DNA of 64,000 nucleotides from [Flexibacter] sp. ATCC 35103. Its GTDB lineage: Bacteria; Bacteroidota; Bacteroidia; Flavobacteriales; Flavobacteriaceae. The translations under genes were made by a program, and so were the position numbers. The notes beneath the pieces are model-generated. The model did no database searches, was not told where the DNA came from, and was given only the letters and a program-made list of their open reading frames with translations. The stretch's first letter is position 1; each line of letters begins with the position of its first letter. Location: positions 735,425 to 799,424 of the forward strand of contig NZ_MTQF01000003.1 in NCBI RefSeq assembly GCF_001975985.1. The letters run 5' to 3'. Below, in pieces: positions 8,390 through 17,530 of the stretch.

Positions 8390-9739
8390 ATGCCAAAGAT
8401 ATTACTCATAGAAGATGATATTTCGTTTTGCAAATTATTAGAAAAGTTTCTGGTAAAAAAAGCATACGAGGTAACAATAGCTTTCTCTGCTGCGGAAGCA
8501 AGATTAGCAATCAAAAAAGAATCTTTCGATTTAATTTTGACTGATCTTCGTTTGCCGGACTCTGATGGTATTGGATTAATGACTGAATTTAAAACTGCAT
8601 ATCCTGAAATTCCCGTTATCCTTATGACAGGATATTCAGATGTAAATACGGCTGTAAAAGCTATTAAAAATGGGGCAGCAGATTATATTTCGAAACCTTT
8701 TAATCCTGATGAGGTTTTATTGGTTATTACAAATGCCTTAAAAATTTCAGAAACAGAAGAAGCTCCCGTTAAGGAAAAAAAATCTGTAAAGAAAACAGCA
8801 AATCCTAATACTGAAAATGAGTTTGTAAAAGGAATTTCTGTAGCTTCAAAAAAATTATTGGATCACATTCATTTGGTAAGCCCAACTGATATGTCTGTTT
8901 TAATAATTGGAGAAAGCGGAACCGGAAAAGAAATTATTGCAAAAAGTATTCATCAGCAAAGTTTAAGAAAAAACAATAATTTTATTGCAGTCGATTGTGG
9001 AGCTATTCCTAAAGAATTGGCAGCAAGTGAATTCTTCGGACATTTAAAAGGATCCTTTACAGGAGCAATTAGCGATAAAATGGGCTATTTTGAAGCCGCA
9101 AATGGCGGAACTCTTTTTTTAGATGAAATAGGAAATCTATCCTACGAAAATCAAATACAGTTATTAAGAGCACTTCAGGAACGTAAAATAAAGCCTGTTG
9201 GAAGCAATAAAGAAATTAATGTCGATATACGCATCATTACTGCAACAAACGAAGATTTACGCGAAGCGGTTAAAAACGGTGATTTCAGAGAAGATTTATA
9301 CCATAGAATTAATGAATTTTCGATTCAGTCTCCATCATTAAAAGACAGAGACGAAGATTTAATGGTTTTTGCAGATTATTTTCTTGAAAAAGCCAATCAG
9401 CAATTGAATAAAGATATCATAGGATTTTCGCCGGAAGTCGTTACTATATTTCAAAATTACAATTGGCCGGGAAATTTACGTGAATTACAAAATTGTGTCA
9501 AACGTGCTACACTTTTAACTCAGGGAGATTTTATAAAAAGTGATGTTTTGCCTGTTGAATTTTTCCAGGTTCAGAAACAACAAGCCAGTAGTGGGAATTT
9601 CTCTTTATCTGAAAACGAGAAAGAAGCTATTATTCATGCCTTGTCAAAAGCACAGAATAACAAATCTGAAGCAGCAAAACTACTGAAAATTACCCGCAAA
9701 ACACTTTACAATAAATTGAAACAATACAATATAGATTAA
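8390..9739 (+). CDS. sigma-54-dependent response regulator (NtrC family)
   Basis: The 449-residue product has three domains: an N-terminal receiver (phospho-acceptor Asp52 in ILTDLRLPD, acidic pair at 9-10), a central AAA+ ATPase and a C-terminal Fis-type helix-turn-helix (NNKSEAAKLLKITRKTLYNK). The AAA+ domain has Walker A GESGTGKE, the sigma-54 contact loop as GSFTGA, and Walker B GGTLFLDEIG. The loop has Ser in place of the more usual first Ala. Phosphorylation should activate transcription by RpoN, encoded at 38395-39855. It converges on the hybrid kinase gene with overlapping stops, which strongly suggests a cognate pair. Targets are unknown; the PepSY-like array upstream is a candidate by position only. 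Confidence 0.93.
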   Translation: MPKILLIEDDISFCKLLEKFLVKKAYEVTIAFSAAEARLAIKKESFDLILTDLRLPDSDGIGLMTEFKTAYPEIPVILMTGYSDVNTAVKAIKNGAADYISKPFNPDEVLLVITNALKISETEEAPVKEKKSVKKTANPNTENEFVKGISVASKKLLDHIHLVSPTDMSVLIIGESGTGKEIIAKSIHQQSLRKNNNFIAVDCGAIPKELAASEFFGHLKGSFTGAISDKMGYFEAANGGTLFLDEIGNLSYENQIQLLRALQERKIKPVGSNKEINVDIRIITATNEDLREAVKNGDFREDLYHRINEFSIQSPSLKDRDEDLMVFADYFLEKANQQLNKDIIGFSPEVVTIFQNYNWPGNLRELQNCVKRATLLTQGDFIKSDVLPVEFFQVQKQQASSGNFSLSENEKEAIIHALSKAQNNKSEAAKLLKITRKTLYNKLKQYNID

Positions 9740-12177
9740 GCAATTTCTTTGCTTAAAGCTGTAAAAAGCAAATCTGTTTTTGATTGTAAAACTTTAAAAA
9801 TATCTTTTAAATCAGAAGTGTCCAGGTTTTTATTTTCTAAAACCTTTAAAATTTCTCCAATTTCGCGCGCCTGAATTTGTTTGAACATGGGCGCAATTCG
9901 ATGCGCAATAGAATTTATCTCTACAGTATTCTTATCTGATATTGCATTTTCAAGTAAAGTCAGATTTTCGGTACTGCTTTCTATAAATGATTTTAAAACT
10001 TCATGAAGCGCATCATTATCATTACCTAAAAACTCTTTTAAAGTTTCAACAGAATATAATTTAGTACTTGCCTGTTCTTCATTTTCATTAATAGCAACAT
10101 TGGGTAACGTGTCATTTTCTAAAATAAGATGAATCGTTTCCAGTAATATTTTAGGCGAATACGGTTTTTGTATTACCGTTGTAAAACCAGCTTCGTTATA
10201 AACCGCGGCATCAAGATCTGTTCTGCCGGTTAAAGCAATTACAGGTTGATTTTTATAACTGGAATATCCGGAATCTTTTAATTTTTTAAGGAACATAAAA
10301 CCATCCATTTCCGGCATTTGTATATCTGTAATTACAAAGTCGAAGTTCGTGTTCTGAATCGCTTCTAATGCTTTTATAGCACTATTAAAGGATAAAACCT
10401 GATGTTGTTCCTGTCTTAAAACACCGCTTGTGAGGTTCAAAAGATTAATATCGTCGTCTAAAACAATAAAAGTTTGCTTTTTGGTATTTCGAATTACAGG
10501 TTTGGTTACTTCAGCAACGACACTTGGACTATTATCAAATTGCAACGGCAACTGGATCTCAAAAGTACTTCCTTTCCCGAACGTACTTTCCAGTTTTAAA
10601 TCTCCGCCTAAAATCGAAATTATTTTCTGGCAAATCGATAAACCTAAACCAGTTCCGCCATATTTTTTTTCAATGTTTTCATTCGCCTGAGCAAATTCTT
10701 CAAATACTAATTTTTGATTTCCTTTCTCAATTCCAATTCCTGAATCCTGAATTGCAATAATATAGCTGTCATCCTCATCTGTTGTATAAGCGCTGATTTT
10801 TATAAAACCTTCTTCGGTAAATTTATACGCATTTCCTATAATGTTGCTCAGGATTTGTTTGAGTCGAAAAGGATCACCAACTATTTTTGTATTCAGTTTT
10901 TCATCTACATTAATAATCAGATCAATGTCTTTTTGTTTGTAAACGGTCTGAATGCTTTTAGCAACTCCATCAATAATTTCCGGTAATAAAAACGGAACTT
11001 TTTCAATCGTGATTTTTCCGGCTTCAATTTTAGAAAAGTCTAATAAATCCTGTACTAATTGCGTGATATATTCAGATGAATTTTTGATGTTTTTGATAAA
11101 ATAAGACTGTTTTGTATTGACATCAGAATTGCCTAAAAGCTCAGAATAACCCACAATTGTACTCAAAGGTGTTTTTAAATCGTGACTTACTGTCGAGATT
11201 AATTGTTCGCGGCTTTTAAGTAAGTTCTTAGTTTTGAAATTGGCAATTTCCAGCTGTTTTTTATACACTTGAGATTTTGAGTAATCACTCACAATTAAAA
11301 TCGAGAAAAACAACGTAAGAACCAAACCAATAATAGCTGAAGCCGTTACGATCTCGTTGACTTTTTTAAGCGATTTTTCTTTAAGCGAATTGTTTTTTAT
11401 CGAATTGATGATAATTTCTCTTTCGATAATTCGAAGTACTTTACGAAGTTGATCAGAAATGGCAATTTCATTTTTCAGCAATTTATTCTCTTCAAAGTTC
11501 AGGGATTCTTTTTTCTTTTCGGCCTTTAGTTTTACATTGCTCAAAAGCTTCTTTGAATTTGCCAAGATAGAATCCGAAGCTTTTTTACTTAATGTATTTG
11601 TGCTGTCGTCCGGAATATTCTGATTGAGATAATCAACATACTTTTGAAGTACATTTCGCTGATAACTGCCCAATTGATTTGGATTTTTGTTAAAATCCTG
11701 AAGTTCTAATTTCCTAAGTTTAAACTCCATTTTAGTGATTTCATCAATAGCAGTATTGACAGAAACTTCATCGTCGGCTTTATTTTTTATGGTTTTTAAT
11801 TGTCTGATATTCTTCGTTTTTTCAGACAATAAATACGTAACACTATCCAGTAATGTTTTTTGATATTGTGTAGTAACGATTTGTTTTAGAGTATCGATTC
11901 TTGATTTTAGAGAATCGGTTTCTATAATATAACTTTTAAAATCTGCTTCAGAGTTGGTCTGGATTGTTTTTCTTGCTAAGCTTTCGGTTTTATACACATT
12001 CGAAAATAATTTACTAACCCTGAGGATCTTAGTTTTTTCGAATGCAATTTTATCTTCTAATTTATTATAAACCACATTTTCAGAATATAAAAACCATCCC
12101 ACAGTAACGACCAAAGCCAGCAATGCAACATAACTGAAAAGTACTTTAATAGGCATGTAACTTTTTTTACTCTCCAT
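9736..12177 (-). CDS. hybrid sensor histidine kinase with REC and HPt domains
   Basis: The 813-residue product has a TM helix at about 12-31 and a long, helical, Lys/Glu-rich periplasmic region (about 32-275). TM2 follows at about 277-298, then a HisKA domain with His332 in STVSHDLKTPLS. The HATPase has the N box near 449, DSGIGI near 478 and GGTGLGLSI near 507. A receiver domain follows with Asp618 in VITDIQMPEMDG, then a C-terminal HPt domain with His759 in NSIAHRIAPM. It can therefore run a full phosphorelay alone, handing phosphate to the receiver of the convergent sigma-54 activator. The stop codons overlap (TTAA at 9736-9739). No known sensor domain was recognised. Confidence 0.93.
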   Translation of the reverse strand: MESKKSYMPIKVLFSYVALLALVVTVGWFLYSENVVYNKLEDKIAFEKTKILRVSKLFSNVYKTESLARKTIQTNSEADFKSYIIETDSLKSRIDTLKQIVTTQYQKTLLDSVTYLLSEKTKNIRQLKTIKNKADDEVSVNTAIDEITKMEFKLRKLELQDFNKNPNQLGSYQRNVLQKYVDYLNQNIPDDSTNTLSKKASDSILANSKKLLSNVKLKAEKKKESLNFEENKLLKNEIAISDQLRKVLRIIEREIIINSIKNNSLKEKSLKKVNEIVTASAIIGLVLTLFFSILIVSDYSKSQVYKKQLEIANFKTKNLLKSREQLISTVSHDLKTPLSTIVGYSELLGNSDVNTKQSYFIKNIKNSSEYITQLVQDLLDFSKIEAGKITIEKVPFLLPEIIDGVAKSIQTVYKQKDIDLIINVDEKLNTKIVGDPFRLKQILSNIIGNAYKFTEEGFIKISAYTTDEDDSYIIAIQDSGIGIEKGNQKLVFEEFAQANENIEKKYGGTGLGLSICQKIISILGGDLKLESTFGKGSTFEIQLPLQFDNSPSVVAEVTKPVIRNTKKQTFIVLDDDINLLNLTSGVLRQEQHQVLSFNSAIKALEAIQNTNFDFVITDIQMPEMDGFMFLKKLKDSGYSSYKNQPVIALTGRTDLDAAVYNEAGFTTVIQKPYSPKILLETIHLILENDTLPNVAINENEEQASTKLYSVETLKEFLGNDNDALHEVLKSFIESSTENLTLLENAISDKNTVEINSIAHRIAPMFKQIQAREIGEILKVLENKNLDTSDLKDIFKVLQSKTDLLFTALSKEIA

Positions 12178-12298
12178 AAGTGGTGTGGGGATTTTTAAGG
12201 TTTTATACTTTGAAACTCCTGCAATTTATTCAAAATTTCTGTTTTAGAAATATAAATAAGTGCTAATGTTTTATATAATTAGAAGTTCTGAAAAACAA

Positions 12299-12332
12299 AA
12301 TAGCCGTAGATTATGTAAAATCTACGGCTATT
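12299..12332. terminator. terminator hairpin after the S9 peptidase gene
   Basis: A 14-bp perfect stem (12299-12312 with 12319-12332) with a 6-base loop has T-runs on both sides, 20 bases beyond the stop of the minus-strand peptidase gene. The sequence 12178-12298 holds no gene that I can see. Confidence 0.85.
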
Positions 12333-12351
12333 TTTATCAGTTTATTATCGA

Positions 12352-14253
12352 TTAAAGTGTCTCGTCTAACCATTTAAAAAATTCACCTTGCCAAACCTGA
12401 GCATTTTGTGGTTTTAAAACCCAATGATTTTCATCCGGAAAATAAACGAATCTACTTTTGATTCCTCTTAATTGAGCAGCCTGAAAAGCTTCTTGTCCTT
12501 GACCAATTGGTACACGGAAATCTTTTCCTCCCTGAAAAATCAAGATAGGTTTATTCCAGTTTTGAACTAAAGTTGCAGGGTTAAAAGTTGTGTATGCTTT
12601 TTGAGCTACAGCATTATCTTTTTCCCAATAAGCACCACCAAAATCCCAGTTATTAAAGAAAACCTCTTCAGTAGTTCCTAACATACTTACCGTGTTGAAA
12701 ACGCCATCATGCGCGATAAAAGTCTTGAAACGGTTTTTATGGATTCCAGCTAAATAAAACACAGAATATCCTCCGTAACTTGCACCAACACAACCTAAAC
12801 GAGATTTGTCTACATAACTTTCCTTAGATACATCATCAATTGCAGATAAGTAATCGTCCATAACTTGTCCGCCCCAATCTTTACTGATTTTCTCATTCCA
12901 TTCTACACCATGTCCAGGCATTCCGCGACGGTTTGGCGCTACAACCACATAACCTTTTGCAGCCATTAATTGAAAATTCCAACGGAAAGAATACGATTGT
13001 GTCAACGGAGACTGAGGTCCTCCCTGACAGAATAATAAAGTCGGGTATTTTTTTGAAGCATCAAAATTTGGAGGTAAAATTACCCAAACCAACATTTTTT
13101 TACCGTCTGTAGTTGTTACATAACGTTTCTCCGTTTTACTAATTGCCAATGTTTTATACGTTTCAGTATTTACATTAGTCAATTGTTTCCAGCTATTTTT
13201 CTTTAAGTTAAAAGAATAAACTTCCGGAGCGTGATTCATATCATTTCTCGTTACAATAATATCATCGCTTGCAAAACCAACTAAATCATTTACATCAAAA
13301 TCTCCATTCGTTAACTGACGAACTGTAATTGCAATTCTGGTTAATCCCGGAAAGTTTACAGTAAAAATTTGTTTTGTACCATCAACCGGTGCTACAAAAA
13401 ATACATTTTTACCATCTTTACTCCAGATAAAATTATCAACGGTTCCGTCCCAATTTGCTGTTAAGTTGGTTTTGATTCCTTTAAAATCAACAATAATATC
13501 ATTTTTATCAGACTCATAACCGTCACGTTTCATTTGCAGCCACGTTAAGTTTCCTGTTGGAGAAAATTGCGGAGCTGTATCGTAACCTAAATTACCTTCG
13601 GTTCTGTTTGTTGTTTTTTGAGTTTCAAGATTGTACTCAAAAATATCTGTATTGGTAGAAGTTGCATATTGTGTTCCGGCTTTTTTCTTGCATACATATA
13701 TAATGCTTTTTCCGTCAGGAGACCAGATATAATCTTCGTCGCCACCAAAAGGTTTTTGAGGAGAATCGAAATTTTCACCTTTCAAAATGTCAATTCCGGT
13801 TGCGCCGTCTTTATTTTCTTTATAAAAAACGTGGTTAAATTTACCTTCATTCCAGGTATCCCAATGACGATAATCTAAACCATCATAAATTTGAGCATCA
13901 GACTTGTCCAGTTTTGGATAAAAATCTTTACCTAAAACCTTGTCTAATTTTACCTCTTCGTTATAAACTAAAAATTTTCCGTCAGGCGAAATATTTTTAT
14001 CGGCCAAAACTTCTTTTGTGTCTTTGATTTCAGTTGCATTACCACCATTTACAGGGATAATATAAAATTTAGAAGAAGACTTGTTTTCCTCAATTGAAGG
14101 AGTTGAAACCTTAAAAACAACATTTTTCGCATCTTTTGAAAGTCCAAGAGCACTCACTCTTCCTAATTTCCATAACAACTCTGGCGACATTACATTTTGT
14201 CCGATAGCGTTTAAACTCATCATTATTAAGGTTGTAAATAATACTTTTTTCAT
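12352..14253 (-). CDS. S9 family serine peptidase (prolyl oligopeptidase/acylaminoacyl peptidase type)
   Basis: It is a secreted or periplasmic peptidase. The 633-residue product has a signal peptide (about 1-18), a WD40-like beta-propeller domain (about 30-370) and a C-terminal alpha/beta hydrolase. The catalytic triad is visible as Ser492 in GASYGGYS, Asp578 in GGKDFRVP and His610 in DENHW. CQGGPQSP (about 408) forms the oxyanion region. Length and order match bacterial S9C-type dipeptidyl/acylaminoacyl peptidases. It is a single gene with its own terminator. The exact cleavage preference cannot be read from the sequence. Confidence 0.93.
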   Translation of the reverse strand: MKKVLFTTLIMMSLNAIGQNVMSPELLWKLGRVSALGLSKDAKNVVFKVSTPSIEENKSSSKFYIIPVNGGNATEIKDTKEVLADKNISPDGKFLVYNEEVKLDKVLGKDFYPKLDKSDAQIYDGLDYRHWDTWNEGKFNHVFYKENKDGATGIDILKGENFDSPQKPFGGDEDYIWSPDGKSIIYVCKKKAGTQYATSTNTDIFEYNLETQKTTNRTEGNLGYDTAPQFSPTGNLTWLQMKRDGYESDKNDIIVDFKGIKTNLTANWDGTVDNFIWSKDGKNVFFVAPVDGTKQIFTVNFPGLTRIAITVRQLTNGDFDVNDLVGFASDDIIVTRNDMNHAPEVYSFNLKKNSWKQLTNVNTETYKTLAISKTEKRYVTTTDGKKMLVWVILPPNFDASKKYPTLLFCQGGPQSPLTQSYSFRWNFQLMAAKGYVVVAPNRRGMPGHGVEWNEKISKDWGGQVMDDYLSAIDDVSKESYVDKSRLGCVGASYGGYSVFYLAGIHKNRFKTFIAHDGVFNTVSMLGTTEEVFFNNWDFGGAYWEKDNAVAQKAYTTFNPATLVQNWNKPILIFQGGKDFRVPIGQGQEAFQAAQLRGIKSRFVYFPDENHWVLKPQNAQVWQGEFFKWLDETL

Positions 14254-14319
14254 AATATAATTCTAATATTCGTGGGCCTAAAAGTACAAATATATTTTAG
14301 CACTAAATGTTAAAAGAAT

Positions 14320-14351
14320 TAAACCATATAAGGAATATAAGTTCCTTTAAA
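14320..14351. repeat. AACCATATAAG repeat, left arm
   Basis: This 32-base element is the near reverse complement of 14467-14500. Other copies occur at 31193-31225 and 38354-38390. It is a short AT-rich interspersed repeat of unknown function. Confidence 0.65.
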
Positions 14352-14466
14352 TTGCGAAATTTTGATTTGTTATTGTACAAATTTTGACGCTGAGTGTTAG
14401 AATGGCGTGCCAATTGAAACTGGCTTCTCCCGAATTCTCGGGACGCTCAGCCTGAGGTAAGAAAAT

Positions 14467-14519
14467 TTTAAATGAACTTATATTACTTATATGGTTTAAA
14501 ATATCACTTATATGGTAAA
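14467..14519. repeat. AACCATATAAG repeat, right arm plus partial copy
   Basis: The element reads TGAACTTATATTACTTATATGG (split here: TGAACTTATA, TTACTTATATGG). A second partial copy, CACTTATATGG, follows at once. With 14320-14351 it frames a 115-base stretch that has the small palindrome CCCGAATTCTCGGG and otherwise no feature. Confidence 0.65.
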
Positions 14520-14552
14520 ACAAAAATCAGTATTTTTATAAAAAATTGACAA

Positions 14553-15665
14553 ATGGAATTAAGTTATTGGGAACTTAAAAATTGGTTTACAAATGTTGAT
14601 TATACTATTGTAGGCAGCGGTATTGTAGGTTTGCATGCAGCATTGCGCTTACGCGAAAGATTCCCTGCAGCTAAAATCCTGGTGTTAGAAAAAGGAATGC
14701 TGCCACAAGGCGCGAGTACCAAGAATGCAGGTTTTGCTTGTTTTGGAAGCCTTTCTGAAATTCTGGAAGATCTCAAAACACATTCAGAAGAAGATGTAAT
14801 TAATCTGATCGAAAAACGCTGGAAAGGTTTGCAATTACTCCGTAAAAGATTAGGAGATGCTGCCATAGATTTTAAACCTCACGGCGGATATGAATTGTTC
14901 CTGAAAGAAGATGAAACTGGATTTAATGCTTGTATTTCGAGATTGCCTTTTATAAATGAAATTTTGAAACCGCTTTTTAAAGCTGATGTTTTTTCTAAAG
15001 AAGTGGACAGATTTGGGTTTGAAAATATCCATGAATATTTAATTTTTAATCCGTTTGAAGCTCAGATCGATACTGGAAACATGATGCAGGAATTGATGAG
15101 ACAAGCCGTTTCTGAAAATATTTTAATCCTGAACCAACAAACCGTAACTTCATATGCTGACTTAGGAAGCCAGGTCGAAATAGTATTAAATGATTTTAGT
15201 TTTAAATCTAATAAAATACTTTTTGCCACAAATGGGTTTGCCAATTCCATAACAAAGGGAGCAGTTCAACCGGCAAGAGCACAGGTTTTAATTACAGAAC
15301 CTATCAAGAATTTAGATATTAGAGGTACTTTTCATCTGGATCGCGGATATTATTATTTTAGAAATATAGGCGACAGAATTCTTTTGGGCGGAGGACGAAA
15401 TCTTGATTTTGAAGCCGAAACGACAATAGAATTTGGACAAACGAAAATTGTACAAAATAAATTGGAGGATTTACTTAAAAATGTAATTTTACCAAATCAG
15501 GATTTCCACATCGCGCATCGTTGGAGCGGTATCATGGGAATAGGAAATAGTAAAAACCCCGTTGTTGAGCAACTGTCTGAAAACGTGTTCTGTGGAGTGC
15601 GTTTAGGCGGAATGGGAGTAGCAATTGGGGGTTTAATAGGAACAGAATTAGCAGATTTAATATAA
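14553..15665 (+). CDS. FAD-dependent amino-acid-oxidase-like oxidoreductase (DAO family)
   Basis: The 370-residue product has an N-terminal Rossmann dinucleotide motif (VGSGIVGLHAA, about 20-30) and a GASTKNAGF segment typical of glycine/D-amino-acid oxidase-like proteins. Its C-terminal end (GVRLGGMGVAIGGLIG) closes the FAD site. No signal peptide is seen. It may oxidise an amino acid or related amine, but the substrate cannot be inferred. The stop overlaps the start of mtgA by one base (TAATG), so the two are translationally coupled, and a third gene overlaps mtgA. Confidence 0.85.
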   Translation: MELSYWELKNWFTNVDYTIVGSGIVGLHAALRLRERFPAAKILVLEKGMLPQGASTKNAGFACFGSLSEILEDLKTHSEEDVINLIEKRWKGLQLLRKRLGDAAIDFKPHGGYELFLKEDETGFNACISRLPFINEILKPLFKADVFSKEVDRFGFENIHEYLIFNPFEAQIDTGNMMQELMRQAVSENILILNQQTVTSYADLGSQVEIVLNDFSFKSNKILFATNGFANSITKGAVQPARAQVLITEPIKNLDIRGTFHLDRGYYYFRNIGDRILLGGGRNLDFEAETTIEFGQTKIVQNKLEDLLKNVILPNQDFHIAHRWSGIMGIGNSKNPVVEQLSENVFCGVRLGGMGVAIGGLIGTELADLI

Positions 15666-16438
15666 TGGCAGTAACCAAAAAACCGGCACCAAAAACAACC
15701 GCAAACAAACCAAAACCCAAAACGGCACCCAAAAAAGGCAATCGCTCTTTTGGTGAAAAAGTAAAATGGTTTTTTATAAAATTATGCTTATGGTTCTTCG
15801 GAGTCTCGATCGCATCAGTTGTATTTTTTAAATACATTCCGGTGCCTTTTACACCTTTGATGTTGATTAGGGCCATAGAAAATAAATTAGATGGTAAAGA
15901 AGTTTATTTTGATCACGATTGGGAACCAATTGAGAAAATCTCGATGAATTTACAAAAAGCGGTAATCGCGAGTGAAGACGGAACTTTTTTGAAACATAAT
16001 GGTTTTGATTTTAAAGCACTTCAAAAAGCCTATAAAAGCAACGAACGCGGACGCCGTATTCGTGGCGGAAGTACGATCTCGCAACAAACCGCAAAAAATG
16101 TCTTTTTATGGCAAGGCAAAAGCTATTTACGTAAAGGTCTGGAAGCATATTTTACCGTTCTAATAGAACTTATTTGGGGAAAAGAGCGTATCATGGAAGT
16201 TTATTTGAATAGTATTGAAATGGGAGATGGGGTTTACGGAGCGTATGCTGCTACAGAACATTGGTACCGTCGTGATGCATCGAGTTTAACAGCCATGCAG
16301 GCAGCCGGAATTGCAGCCATATTACCAAACCCAAGAAAGTTTAAAGCAACAGGTTCTTCAAGTTATATTAACAGAAGAAAACAACGAATTGTTCGTGAAA
16401 TGCGTTCTGTTGGAAAAATAAATTATAATGCGAAATAA
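15665..16438 (+). CDS. mtgA: monofunctional peptidoglycan glycosyltransferase
   Basis: It polymerises lipid II into glycan strands at the inner membrane. The 257-residue product has a basic Pro/Lys-rich N-terminal tail (1-25), one TM helix (about 38-58) and a GT51 domain. The GT51 motifs are present: SEDGTF with the catalytic Glu, RGGSTISQQ, and KERIMEVYLN. There is no transpeptidase domain. It overlaps the preceding oxidoreductase by 1 base and the next gene by 11 bases, forming a tight operon. Confidence 0.94.
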   Translation: MAVTKKPAPKTTANKPKPKTAPKKGNRSFGEKVKWFFIKLCLWFFGVSIASVVFFKYIPVPFTPLMLIRAIENKLDGKEVYFDHDWEPIEKISMNLQKAVIASEDGTFLKHNGFDFKALQKAYKSNERGRRIRGGSTISQQTAKNVFLWQGKSYLRKGLEAYFTVLIELIWGKERIMEVYLNSIEMGDGVYGAYAATEHWYRRDASSLTAMQAAGIAAILPNPRKFKATGSSSYINRRKQRIVREMRSVGKINYNAK

Positions 16439-17384
16439 AAAATCTTTTATTGCGCTTTTTCTATTGGCATCTGCATTAGCTTTTGGACAGGCAAAAACCT
16501 CAGAGATTGGGTTTATTTCTGATAACGATTTATATACATCGTCAAAAAATGATATGTATTATACAAACGGTTTAGAACTTTTCTACCGTTTTTTATCGAA
16601 GAATAACAACGAAAAAATCAACAAAAAAATAACCGAATTCCGTATTGGGCAATACATCTATAATCCGCGGTTTATTAATGAAACGGCGGTGGATATAAAT
16701 GACCGCCCTTTTACAGGATATCTTTTTGCCGAAGCGGGAAGAAGTTTTTTCTACCAAAGTGAATCTGTCTTAAAGACCAATTTTCAGTTGGGTTTTATGG
16801 GGCCAAATGCTTTTGGTAGAGAAACACAGGAAAGTTTTCATCATATAATTGGTTATAAAGAAGTTTTTGGTTGGGAAAATCAATTACACAATGCTTTTGC
16901 TGTTCAGGCAAATGTGATGTATTCCAAGAAAATGTTTCCATCGAAACACAATGATTTTATGGATCTTCATTTTCAGTCAGAAGCAAATCTGGGAACTATT
17001 TTTGACGGGGTTTCTACGGGATTTCTAACCAGAATTGGTTTTAAGAAATTACTCCCAATTTATGATTCTAATTTGCACGATGCTTCGATAAGTTTTCAGC
17101 CGCAATACAATATTAGGGAATTTTACTTTTATGCAATGCCAAGCGTTAATTATCAATTTTATGACGCTACAATTCAAGGCAGTATGTTTAGCAATACAAG
17201 TCCGGTAACTTTTGATCTGGAACCACTTCGTTTTAATGCCGAGTTTGGTTTAAAATACCGTCACAACAACTTCAATATGTCTTATTCATTTATTTATAGA
17301 GGACGAGAATTAAAAGATCCGGAAACAAATACCAATTCTGGTTATTTTTATGGATCGATTAGGTTTGGGTATTTGTTGAATTAG
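16428..17384 (+). CDS. lipid A deacylase LpxR family protein (DUF2219)
   Basis: The 318-residue product has a signal peptide (about 1-20) and then a beta-barrel-type sequence. Near the N terminus it carries SDNDLYTSSKNDMYYTNG, matching the conserved Asn-Asp and TNG pattern of LpxR enzymes. These remove the 3'-linked acyloxyacyl chain of lipid A in the outer membrane. It ends in an aromatic strand (RFGYLLN) as outer-membrane proteins do. Its ATG lies inside the end of mtgA (11-base overlap). The substrate assignment is by family only. Confidence 0.8.
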   Translation: MRNKKSFIALFLLASALAFGQAKTSEIGFISDNDLYTSSKNDMYYTNGLELFYRFLSKNNNEKINKKITEFRIGQYIYNPRFINETAVDINDRPFTGYLFAEAGRSFFYQSESVLKTNFQLGFMGPNAFGRETQESFHHIIGYKEVFGWENQLHNAFAVQANVMYSKKMFPSKHNDFMDLHFQSEANLGTIFDGVSTGFLTRIGFKKLLPIYDSNLHDASISFQPQYNIREFYFYAMPSVNYQFYDATIQGSMFSNTSPVTFDLEPLRFNAEFGLKYRHNNFNMSYSFIYRGRELKDPETNTNSGYFYGSIRFGYLLN

Positions 17385-17392
17385 TTTTTTTG

Positions 17393-17425
17393 AAGTTACT
17401 AAGATTCTGAGTTGCTAAGGGACTA
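17393..17425. repeat. CTAAG/GAGTTGCTAAG word repeat
   Basis: The stretch reads TACTAAGATTCTGAGTTGC followed by TAAGGGACTAAG. It is the reverse-complement style of the CTTAGCAACTCAG words at 57555-57580 and 61475-61512. It lies just after the LpxR-like gene. Confidence 0.5.
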
Positions 17426-17530
17426 AGTTTTTTTGATGAAAATGAATTAAACTTTAATGTATAATATGTGGAGTTGGCTTGAAATTTGATTTTTTGACTA
17501 CGCTGGTTTTTAGATATCCATTAATCAATA

